From: an uncultured Ruminococcus sp.
GTDB lineage: Bacteria > Bacillota > Clostridia > Lachnospirales > Lachnospiraceae
Assembly: GCA_934359255.1 (NCBI GenBank)
Contig: CAKRLG010000034.1
Location: 1 to 18,167, forward strand
Length of the DNA: 18,167 bases
Direction: 5' to 3'
Shown: piece by piece, positions 1 through 5,819 of the stretch
Numbering within the stretch: position 1 is the stretch's first letter
Layout: each line of letters opens with the position of its first letter
Translations under genes and position numbers: made by a program
The notes under the pieces: generated by a model
Told to the model about the DNA's origin: nothing
What the model saw: only the letters and a program-made list of their open reading frames with translations
The model's database searches: none

Positions 1-207
1 CCTCTGACAGCACGTATCCTGTGTGTGGCAGATTCCTTTGATGCCATGACGTCCAAACGTTGTTATAAGAAGGCCTTTCCGTTGAATGTAGCAAGGGAGA
101 AGCTTCTTCAGGACGCCGGAAAGCAATTCGACCCGGATCTGGTCTACAAATTTGTGGAATGCCTGGATAATGGGACGATTACGTTAGTGAAAGCTGAAGA
201 GATATAG
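1..207 (+). CDS. HD-GYP domain protein, C-terminal end (partial)
   Basis: This reading frame is open from the first base and ends at TAG 205-207, so only the last 68 residues of a longer protein are seen. The fragment runs ARILCVADSFDAMTSKRCY and then has a helix ending in AGKQFDPDLV. This is the typical end of an HD-GYP domain, where the VADxFDAMTS helix is followed by RxYKKA and GxQFDP. HD-GYP proteins hydrolyse c-di-GMP or related cyclic dinucleotides. The metal-binding HD and GYP residues lie upstream of the window and cannot be checked. A GGDEF gene starts 23 bases downstream, so the two are probably co-transcribed. The family call is firm, but the activity and any sensor domain are unknown. 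Confidence 0.85.
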   Translation, partial: PLTARILCVADSFDAMTSKRCYKKAFPLNVAREKLLQDAGKQFDPDLVYKFVECLDNGTITLVKAEEI

Positions 208-229
208 AAAAAAAGCTAACATTCAATGA

Positions 230-1342
230 ATGGGAAGTTTTGTAATGAATGGATATTTTTATGTATTGACTACAATTGATCTTTTTGTTTTATGCTTTAT
301 GTGCATACTCACACATCTGAGTGAATCGCTTAGTAAAAAACAAAAGCGAGGTTTTTTTATGGCCTATCTTATGATCGCAGGAATTTCAGTGCTGGAGATC
401 ATAACAGTGGTTGTGGATGGCTTACCGTCCGGATACCGCTGGCTGAATATTGTGTCTAATTATCTGGGGTTTGGCCTGTCGCCGGCGGTGTCTGTCTGTC
501 TTGTGTATGTATTGGACAGAAAGACAGCTCTCCGACGCAAGATCAGAATTGCAGTGTGTTGTGAGATCGCATATCTTATGTTTCTGCTGGTCTCTGTTCC
601 ATATGGAATGGTATTCTCCGTGAGTGCGGATAATATTTATTCACGTGGTCCGTATTTTTACATATATGTCATCATGTATTTTGGGGCAATTTTGTATCTT
701 TCGATATCTACGATCATTACAGCCAGAGAATTTCAGAATCGCAGCAGGATGCTGATCTATCCATTGATTCTTTTTGTGATGGTTGAAACAGTCATTCAGG
801 TTGCTATGCCTGAACTTCATGTTACATGGCTGTGTGTTACGTTGCTTTCTGTATTATATTTTATTTATTGCAATGAGATGTGGAACCAGTTGGATGCACT
901 CACAGGACTTTTGAATCAGAACAGCTATGTGAATCAGACCAGAGAGGCGAAATACAACAGTGGAGTACTGGTGGTGTTTGATGTGGATGATTTCAAACAG
1001 GTGAATGACTGCTATGGTCACGTGAAAGGTGATCTTTGCCTTGCGGATATTGCGGAATGTATCAAAAAAGCATATGCAGACTTTGGATATTGTTATCGTA
1101 TAGGTGGTGACGAGTTTTGTGTATTACTGAAGAACAGAGCGAAAGAAGAAGAATGCAGACAGGAATTTCTGCGGCGGTTGGAAGAGAAACGAAGAAAGCT
1201 CACATTTTTACCAACAGTTTCTTACGGATCAGCTCCATTTTCAGGTGAAGATATTGCAGTTGTTAAAGACAGAGCTGATCAGGACATGTATCAGTATAAA
1301 AAAGAACGGAAGAAACCAAAGCAGTTCATGTGTGCTAAGTGA
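230..1342 (+). CDS. Membrane-anchored GGDEF domain protein (probable diguanylate cyclase)
   Basis: The 370-residue protein has about seven hydrophobic segments in residues 8-217, then a cytoplasmic GGDEF domain from about residue 220 to 360. The metal and substrate stretch FDVDDFKQVND lies at 250-260 and the signature GGDEF is intact at 292-296, so c-di-GMP synthesis from two GTP is expected. The RxxD inhibitory site normally nine residues before GGDEF is absent: A and G stand at those positions. Product feedback inhibition through that site is therefore unlikely. The membrane half resembles no ligand-binding family that I recognise. Neither start is strongly marked. ATG 230 has no clear ribosome binding site, while ATG 245 has a weak GGGAAG at 232-237, so the protein may begin at residue 6. 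It follows the HD-GYP fragment closely, giving a likely synthesis/breakdown pair. Confidence 0.85.
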   Translation: MGSFVMNGYFYVLTTIDLFVLCFMCILTHLSESLSKKQKRGFFMAYLMIAGISVLEIITVVVDGLPSGYRWLNIVSNYLGFGLSPAVSVCLVYVLDRKTALRRKIRIAVCCEIAYLMFLLVSVPYGMVFSVSADNIYSRGPYFYIYVIMYFGAILYLSISTIITAREFQNRSRMLIYPLILFVMVETVIQVAMPELHVTWLCVTLLSVLYFIYCNEMWNQLDALTGLLNQNSYVNQTREAKYNSGVLVVFDVDDFKQVNDCYGHVKGDLCLADIAECIKKAYADFGYCYRIGGDEFCVLLKNRAKEEECRQEFLRRLEEKRRKLTFLPTVSYGSAPFSGEDIAVVKDRADQDMYQYKKERKKPKQFMCAK

Positions 1343-1386
1343 GCAAAAAAATATCAAAACTAACAAAAGTTCGGGTTCAAAGTCTC

Positions 1387-1415
1387 TTGCCAATCCAAAA
1401 TACATGTGTTAAGAT
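1387..1415 (+). promoter_or_regulatory. Sigma-A-type promoter for the riboswitch/cation efflux transcript
   Basis: TTGCCA at 1387-1392 and TAAGAT at 1410-1415 are 17 bases apart, and TG at 1407-1408 makes an extended -10. Transcription would start near 1422, about 36 bases before the aptamer. The position fits the riboswitch and gene downstream. Confidence 0.6.
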
Positions 1416-1457
1416 ACTCGAAACGCAATTTGCACTGCATATCAATCTACAGTACAA

Positions 1458-1534
1458 ACTGAGCAGGCGATGGAGATCCATAGGGCCGGGCCGGACAAAG
1501 GCAGCAGATGAGAAAGTGACATCTGTGGGACAGT
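1458..1534 (+). ncRNA. NiCo (czcD-type) riboswitch aptamer
   Basis: The sequence carries the conserved core of the NiCo riboswitch in order. ACTGAGCAGG at 1458-1467 is followed by an ATGG/CCAT hairpin near 1470-1481 and GCCGGGC at about 1485-1491. GGCAGCAGATG follows, and then the perfect CAGATG (1505-1510)/CATCTG (1520-1525) stem leading into TGTGGGACAGT. The closing helix P1 pairs ACTG 1458-1461 with CAGT 1531-1534. Published work reports cooperative Co2+/Ni2+ binding, and later work argued for Fe2+ as a physiological ligand; this is recalled, not checked here. The gene immediately downstream is a cation efflux protein, which is the usual partner. A small open frame at 1339-1536 crosses this RNA and is not taken as a gene. 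Confidence 0.9.
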
Positions 1535-1567
1535 AGTTTACTTATATTGTCCCATGGGTGTTTTTTA
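1526..1567 (+). terminator. Riboswitch expression platform: intrinsic terminator competing with P1
   Basis: TGGGACA at 1526-1532 pairs perfectly with TGTCCCA at 1548-1554 across a 15-base loop. A T-rich run follows, including six or more consecutive T near 1560-1566. The left arm overlaps the 3' strand of aptamer helix P1. Metal binding should hold that strand in the aptamer, block the terminator and turn the gene on. This is the arrangement expected for a NiCo riboswitch; the on-switch logic is inferred from the overlap. Confidence 0.75.
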
Positions 1568-1612
1568 TTGTAAAAAAGAGTGATGATGAAGCCAAAAACG
1601 GAGGTAAAACTT

Positions 1613-2755
1613 ATGAAACAAAAAGATTTACAGGATTCTGCAAAACGTGCGGCTCTTGGGAAGCTGTCCGGTCTGGTGGGGATTGTCTGTAATATGGGTC
1701 TGGCGGGAAGTAAGCTGGCAGTCGGAAAACTTGCGGGTTCCATGTCGATTACTGCAGACGGCTTAAACAACCTGTCCGATGCGGCAAGTTCCATCGTGAC
1801 GCTGACCGGATTCAAACTGGCGGAGAAACCGGCAGATAAAGAACATCCTTACGGACATGCAAGATTCGAGTATCTGGCAAGCCTTACGGTGTCGGTGATG
1901 ATCTTGTTTATCGGATTTGAACTGGCAAAAAGTTCAGTGGAGAAGGTGCTTCATCCGGTGGCAGTAGAATTTTCTGTGCTGTCCATGATTGTCCTTCTTG
2001 TATCGATTCTGGTAAAAGCAGGGCTGATGATCTTTAATGCCAGGATAGGAAAAAAAATTGATTCCACGACGCTGATTGCTACCGCAGCAGACAGCAGAAA
2101 TGATGTGCTGACTACAACGGCGGTTCTGATCGCTGCTCTGATCGAGCATGCGACCGGATGGAAGGTAGATGGTATCATGGGAATTCTGGTGTCTGTCTTT
2201 ATTCTCTGGAGTGGTATCGGATTGGCGAGAGATACGATTTCCCCACTTCTCGGAGAAGGAGTAAAATCTGATTTTCGGAAAGAACTGACAGAAGAAATTA
2301 TGACCTATCCCATGGTTCTTGGGTGTCACGATCTGATGGTACATGATTATGGTCCGGGAAAACGGTACGCGAGTATCCATGTGGAATTTGATAAAGATGA
2401 TAATCTGATGGCGTGTCATGAAGTGGTGGATCAGATTGAACGGAAATGTCTGGAAAAATACGGAACCAATCTGGTTATTCATCTCGATCCGGTGATCACA
2501 GACGATGTGGAGATCAACCGGATGCAGAAGCTGGTGAGACAGTGGTTGGTACAGAAAGACAGCCGGCTTGCGATGCACGATTTTCGGATACATTCGTGTG
2601 ACGATAAGATCAAGGTGGTTTTTGATCTGATGATTCCGGATGAATTGCAGGGGAAAGAGGAAGAAATCAAAGAGGCACTGGAGAACTTTTTAAACCAGGG
2701 AGAAGGAGAAGAGTATCAGGCAGATATCACCTTTGATCCGGAGGCAGACTGGTAA
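1613..2755 (+). CDS. Cation diffusion facilitator (CDF) family metal exporter
   Basis: This 380-residue inner-membrane exporter should drive divalent metal ions out of the cell in exchange for protons. It has the CDF layout: membrane helices in about the first 210 residues, HPYGHARFEY at 78-87 after helix 2, and a soluble C-terminal domain from about 215. The C-terminal part is longer than usual (CDF proteins are often near 300 residues) and seems to hold a second ferredoxin-like portion. The membrane metal site reads N52-D56 in helix 2 and D160-D164 in helix 5. This Asn-Asp/Asp-Asp set differs from the His-containing zinc site and is the type linked to Mn and possibly Fe/Co. ATG 1613 is chosen because GGAGG lies at 1600-1604, eight bases upstream; an in-frame ATG at 1580 has no such site. 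A NiCo riboswitch controls it. Confidence 0.9.
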   Translation: MKQKDLQDSAKRAALGKLSGLVGIVCNMGLAGSKLAVGKLAGSMSITADGLNNLSDAASSIVTLTGFKLAEKPADKEHPYGHARFEYLASLTVSVMILFIGFELAKSSVEKVLHPVAVEFSVLSMIVLLVSILVKAGLMIFNARIGKKIDSTTLIATAADSRNDVLTTTAVLIAALIEHATGWKVDGIMGILVSVFILWSGIGLARDTISPLLGEGVKSDFRKELTEEIMTYPMVLGCHDLMVHDYGPGKRYASIHVEFDKDDNLMACHEVVDQIERKCLEKYGTNLVIHLDPVITDDVEINRMQKLVRQWLVQKDSRLAMHDFRIHSCDDKIKVVFDLMIPDELQGKEEEIKEALENFLNQGEGEEYQADITFDPEADW

Positions 2756-2781
2756 AATGAATAACGGACTGCGAAAAGCAG

Positions 2782-2826
2782 AAAAGAGATCTTCTGGAGG
2801 AATGTGCCGGGGGATCTCTTTTGAAT
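2782..2826 (+). terminator. Probable intrinsic terminator after the CDF gene
   Basis: AAAAGAGATC at 2782-2791 pairs with GATCTCTTTT at 2813-2822, a perfect 10-bp stem. The CTGG/CCGG segments inside the loop can extend it. The T-run is short, so efficiency may be moderate. Confidence 0.65.
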
Positions 2827-2841
2827 TAGCAGAAAAAATCA

Positions 2842-2869
2842 TTGCATTTTTCCGTGGAATGATTATAAT
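2842..2869 (+). promoter_or_regulatory. Sigma-A-type promoter for the first MATE gene
   Basis: TTGCAT at 2842-2847 and a perfect TATAAT at 2864-2869 are separated by 16 bases. Transcription would begin near 2876, giving a leader of about 50 bases. Confidence 0.7.
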
Positions 2870-2925
2870 ACCATAGGTAACAAAAATTGTAAGAGGACAA
2901 AAGAAAAAAAGAAAGGAAACAGGAA

Positions 2926-4305
2926 ATGGAAAAAAACGGGGGAAACAGTACGATCCGGGATATGACATCCGGGAGTCCGGTAAAACTGATCATACAGTTT
3001 ATGATTCCCATGTTTCTCGGAAACATCTTTCAGCAGTTTTATAACATTGCAGATTCTATCGTAGCAGGACAGTTTCTCGGGGTGCGGGCACTGGCAGCGA
3101 TCGGAAGTACCGGTTCGCTGATGTTTTTTGTCACCGGCTGGCTGAACGGACTCAGCAGTGGATTTGCGATTCTCGTAGCACAGTGGTTCGGCGCCAAAAA
3201 ATATGACCGGATGCGTCACTATGTGGCAATGTCCATCTATCTGATGGTAGCATTTGCTGTAACCATGACGATAGGGTTTGAAATTGCCAACCGTCCGATC
3301 ATGCATCTGATGAATTATTCAGAAGAGATCATGCCGGATGTAACTTCCTATATGGGAATCATCTATGCCGGACTGATCGTAACGGCAGCCTATAACGCGC
3401 TGGCAGCATTTCTGCGTGCGCTTGGAGATTCCAAATCACCGCTCTATTTTCTGATTATTTCGGCGGTGATCAATGTACTGCTGGATATCGTATTTATCAT
3501 CTATGTGGGCATGGGAGTGGAAGGATGTGCCTATGCAACCGTAATTGCACAGGCGATTTCAGCGATTTTATGTCTGATCTATATCGTGAAGAAGTTCCCG
3601 ATCCTGCATCTGAAAAAAGAAAACTTTACGGTCTCTTTTCAGGAGCTGGGAAAACTTCTGGCACTCGGTATTCCGATGGCACTGCAGTTTTCCATCACTG
3701 CGATCGGTATCATTGTGGTGCAGGGGGCGATCAATGTATACGGGGAAAATTATATGGCAGGTTTTTCGGCAGCAGGAAAACTGCAGAATATTTTCAGTAC
3801 CGTATTTGTCGCTTTTGGTGCGACCATTGCTACCTATGTTGGACAGAACCGTGGAGCGGGGAAAATGGACAGAGTCAAACAGGGTGTGCGCTGTACGCAG
3901 CTGATGATCCTTGTATACAGCGTCTTTGCCATGCTGATCCTGTATTTCCTCGGAAGATATATGGCACTTTTATTTATTGATGCATCGGAGACACAGGTAC
4001 TGGGTGTGGCGGAGACGTATTTTCACACGGTATTCTGGTGCTACCCGTTCCTGGGAAGCATCTTCCTGTATCGGAACGCCCTGCAGGGACTGGGGTATGG
4101 TCTGGTGCCGATGATCGGTGGAATCTTTGAACTGGTGGCAAGAACCGGAATTATCATGCTGGTAGCAGGACGCACCAGTTTTGCCGGGGTATGTCTGGCA
4201 GATCCTGCAGCATGGATCTCTGCGCTGATTCCGTTAATTCCCTATTATATCTATACGATGTGGAAATGGGAAAAGCGGAGAAAAGTGAAGATGACAGTAA
4301 ACTAA
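2926..4305 (+). CDS. MATE family efflux transporter (DinF/NorM-like)
   Basis: The 459-residue protein has the usual MATE length and two similar six-helix halves. Recognisable family features are the first helix with P28 and QQFYNIADS at 36-44, and ALGDSKSPL at the end of the first half. The second half opens with GIPMALQFS. Such proteins expel cationic drugs, dyes or metabolites using Na+ or H+ gradients; the substrate cannot be read from sequence. GAAAGG at 2911-2916 acts as ribosome binding site. The gene has its own promoter and terminator upstream. Its TAA is separated by one base from the convergent AraC stop codon, so no terminator lies between them. The AraC regulator may control it, but that is only inferred from position. 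Confidence 0.9.
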   Translation: MEKNGGNSTIRDMTSGSPVKLIIQFMIPMFLGNIFQQFYNIADSIVAGQFLGVRALAAIGSTGSLMFFVTGWLNGLSSGFAILVAQWFGAKKYDRMRHYVAMSIYLMVAFAVTMTIGFEIANRPIMHLMNYSEEIMPDVTSYMGIIYAGLIVTAAYNALAAFLRALGDSKSPLYFLIISAVINVLLDIVFIIYVGMGVEGCAYATVIAQAISAILCLIYIVKKFPILHLKKENFTVSFQELGKLLALGIPMALQFSITAIGIIVVQGAINVYGENYMAGFSAAGKLQNIFSTVFVAFGATIATYVGQNRGAGKMDRVKQGVRCTQLMILVYSVFAMLILYFLGRYMALLFIDASETQVLGVAETYFHTVFWCYPFLGSIFLYRNALQGLGYGLVPMIGGIFELVARTGIIMLVAGRTSFAGVCLADPAAWISALIPLIPYYIYTMWKWEKRRKVKMTVN

Positions 4306-4306
4306 A

Positions 4307-5149
4307 TTATTTTCGTGCCTGCTTTGGAGATTTGTGATATTTGTTTCGATACGCCTGGTAGAAGGTCGTATAGTTGCGAAATCCGCTCTGATAGCAGGCA
4401 TCGGTGACAGAAACGCCCTGTTCGATGGCATGGTTTGCCAGATAGAGGCGTTTTTCTGTTATGTATTTTCCAATCGTGTATCCGGTTTCGTCACGAAACA
4501 GATGCATCAGATAGGAGCGGTTCAGGAAGGCAGCATCTGCAATCTGGTCGATGGACAGGTCTTGCGTCAGATGAGCATTGATATAGTCAAGAATCTGTAA
4601 AATCTGTGGGTTGGCGGTAGGAAGAATCAGAGAGATTTTCTGATTTTCCTGCTTCAACAGATAACGGTTCAACAGCAGCAGATATTCTGCGAATTTTAAC
4701 TTCTGGTAAAAAGACGTGCCAAAATCTTCCGAAGAAAATGTTCGGATCAGCTCCTGCAAAACCGGATACAACGAACCGGAAAAATAATCGGGAATGCGGA
4801 TCAGATTTTCATGTGCTTCCAGTGCATGGGAAAAACAGCCGGAGAGGTCACATTCCCCGGAAAGGGATGAAAAATAGTCCGGTGAGATATATGCGATCAG
4901 CCTGGTATAGGTGGCGCTGGGATGCACCACCGGACAGTGAATCTCACCGGCAGGAATCAGTACCTGATCGCCCGGTTTCAGATCGTATTCCCGGCCCTCC
5001 ACCCGGTAACTTACCGTTCCGTTTAGGAAAATCAATAATTTGTGAAAGTCATGATAGTGATAGGTATATTCCCGCCCGGGTAGATCTTCAAGATAAAAAA
5101 GCCGGAACGGACTGTTTAGATAACCGCTTTTCTGATAAATATCTGGCAT
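4307..5149 (-). CDS. AraC family transcriptional regulator with N-terminal cupin domain
   Basis: The 280-residue protein has an N-terminal cupin sensor, with histidine-rich HYHDFHK at 31-37 and PGDQVLIPAGEIH at 59-71. A C-terminal AraC-type double helix-turn-helix occupies roughly residues 180-280. The second HTH contains the standard SVTDACYQSGFRNYTTFYQAYR-like pattern ending in KSPKQAR. Such proteins usually bind a small sugar or metabolite and activate a neighbouring transport or catabolic gene. The start is placed at 5149 because the minus strand shows AAAGGAGG seven bases before this ATG; an in-frame ATG 54 bases upstream lacks a site. It is divergent from the DapF-like gene and convergent with a MATE gene, either of which could be a target. 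A cupin-AraC protein would normally suggest sugar use, but no sugar operon lies next to it. Confidence 0.9.
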   Translation of the reverse strand: MPDIYQKSGYLNSPFRLFYLEDLPGREYTYHYHDFHKLLIFLNGTVSYRVEGREYDLKPGDQVLIPAGEIHCPVVHPSATYTRLIAYISPDYFSSLSGECDLSGCFSHALEAHENLIRIPDYFSGSLYPVLQELIRTFSSEDFGTSFYQKLKFAEYLLLLNRYLLKQENQKISLILPTANPQILQILDYINAHLTQDLSIDQIADAAFLNRSYLMHLFRDETGYTIGKYITEKRLYLANHAIEQGVSVTDACYQSGFRNYTTFYQAYRNKYHKSPKQARK

Positions 5150-5220
5150 GATAACCTCCTTTGTGGTAGGATGCATGAATCTGTTACTGTCAGTATACAG
5201 CACTATTTTGAATATATACA

Positions 5221-5254
5221 GCAGAAAAAGAAAATTTATTTAAAAAATTTCTGC
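5221..5254. repeat. Inverted repeat GCAGAAA...TTTCTGC overlapping the promoter
   Basis: GCAGAAA at 5221-5227 and TTTCTGC at 5248-5254 form a 7-bp inverted repeat with a 20-base AT-rich spacer. It ends at the first base of the -10 element of the rightward promoter. Its place between the AraC gene and its divergent neighbour suggests an operator, but no protein contact can be shown. Confidence 0.4.
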
Positions 5255-5260
5255 TATAAT
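5252..5260 (+). promoter_or_regulatory. Extended -10 promoter for the DapF-like gene
   Basis: TGCTATAAT at 5252-5260 is a perfect extended -10. No good -35 is seen 16-18 bases upstream (AAATTT-like), which would suit a promoter needing the extended -10 or an activator. The gene's ATG is 40 bases downstream. Confidence 0.6.
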
Positions 5261-5300
5261 AAAAGTATCAAGAGGCAAAAAACGAAAAGGAGTAAAGGAT

Positions 5301-5633
5301 ATGGCCAGACAGATTATTTTTCATAAATATCAGGGAACAGAGAACGGATTCCTGATCTATGACATCAGAAAAAATGGTGGAGAAATGAATGATAGACTGC
5401 TGCATATGATCCAGAGCCGAAACTTCGGTATGGATCTGGATGGTATTCTGGTCGGACCATATCTGGTCGATGGCAGTCTGGAAATGAAGATGCTCGACCG
5501 CCAGGGACGTGAAGTAAGTATGAAAAAAGAGAGTACAGATGTACCGATCTCTTATATGAAAGAAGCAGGTTATCTCCCGGGAGAATGTCCGCAGACGGAG
5601 CAGAGACCGGAAAAAATTTACTGCTGGTGTTAA
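5301..5633 (+). CDS. Short protein resembling the N-terminal half of diaminopimelate epimerase, catalytic Cys absent
   Basis: The 110-residue product tracks the first domain of DapF. KYQGTENGF at 9-17 matches KxHGxGNDF, with the substrate-binding Asn kept at 15. RNFGMDLDGILV at 40-51 matches RxFGIGADGLILV. MKMLDRQGREVSM at 62-74 matches MRIFNADGSEAEM. At the next residue DapF has the catalytic Cys of MCGNG, but here the sequence reads MKKES and then runs into an unrelated tail ending IYCWC. The second DapF domain is missing and no remnant is seen in the following 186 bases. AAGGAG at 5287-5292 is a good ribosome binding site and there is an upstream promoter, so expression is likely. It cannot be an active epimerase alone. 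It may be a decayed copy or a short paralogue with another role. Confidence 0.7.
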   Translation: MARQIIFHKYQGTENGFLIYDIRKNGGEMNDRLLHMIQSRNFGMDLDGILVGPYLVDGSLEMKMLDRQGREVSMKKESTDVPISYMKEAGYLPGECPQTEQRPEKIYCWC

Positions 5634-5692
5634 AGACAGGCAATAGATGATTATAGAACAGTTATGAAAAAAGAATATCGAGAGTTTCCCAT

Positions 5693-5708
5693 ATGGACGA
5701 ATGGACGA
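5693..5708 (+). repeat. Tandem 8-bp direct repeat ATGGACGA x2
   Basis: ATGGACGA occurs twice without spacing, at 5693-5700 and 5701-5708. The second copy contains the proposed -35 element of the downstream promoter. It may be a regulator site or chance. Confidence 0.4.
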
Positions 5709-5730
5709 AAGCCCCTTTCTGTGTTATGAT
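5702..5730 (+). promoter_or_regulatory. Probable promoter for the GTPase-NYN gene
   Basis: TGGACG at 5702-5707 (four of six matches) and TATGAT at 5725-5730 (five of six) have a 17-base spacer. Transcription would start near 5737, leaving a leader of about 83 bases that contains a strong hairpin. Confidence 0.5.
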
Positions 5731-5811
5731 AAATCGTAATAAATGCGATAACTATTCAGTAGGCAGTATCTGTGAAGTTACTGAACAGTTACAAATAACG
5801 ACAGAAAGGGG
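5712..5811 (+). promoter_or_regulatory. Structured leader: 11-bp inverted repeat including the Shine-Dalgarno, with nested stem
   Basis: CCCCTTTCTGT at 5712-5722 is the exact reverse complement of ACAGAAAGGGG at 5801-5811. The right arm holds the AAAGGGG ribosome binding site for the ATG at 5820. Inside, TAACTATTCAGTA (5749-5761) pairs with TACTGAACAGTTA (5779-5791) with one mismatch, around a 17-base loop. If RNA starts at the proposed promoter (about 5737), the left outer arm is not transcribed. RNA reading through from the DapF-like gene would contain it and could hide the ribosome binding site. The pairing is seen; the switch is inferred. Confidence 0.55.
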
Positions 5812-5819
5812 TATTTTCG

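Noticed and set aside
1366..1400. TTCGGGTTCAAAGTCTC looks like a tRNA T-arm or an attachment-site remnant
   Set aside because: No acceptor, D or anticodon arms can be folded around it, and no integrase or matching repeat is in the window. It overlaps a good promoter.
1339..1536. Open frame of 65 codons overlapping the end of the GGDEF gene
   Set aside because: It has no ribosome binding site, the product is basic and without family features, and it runs straight through the conserved riboswitch aptamer.
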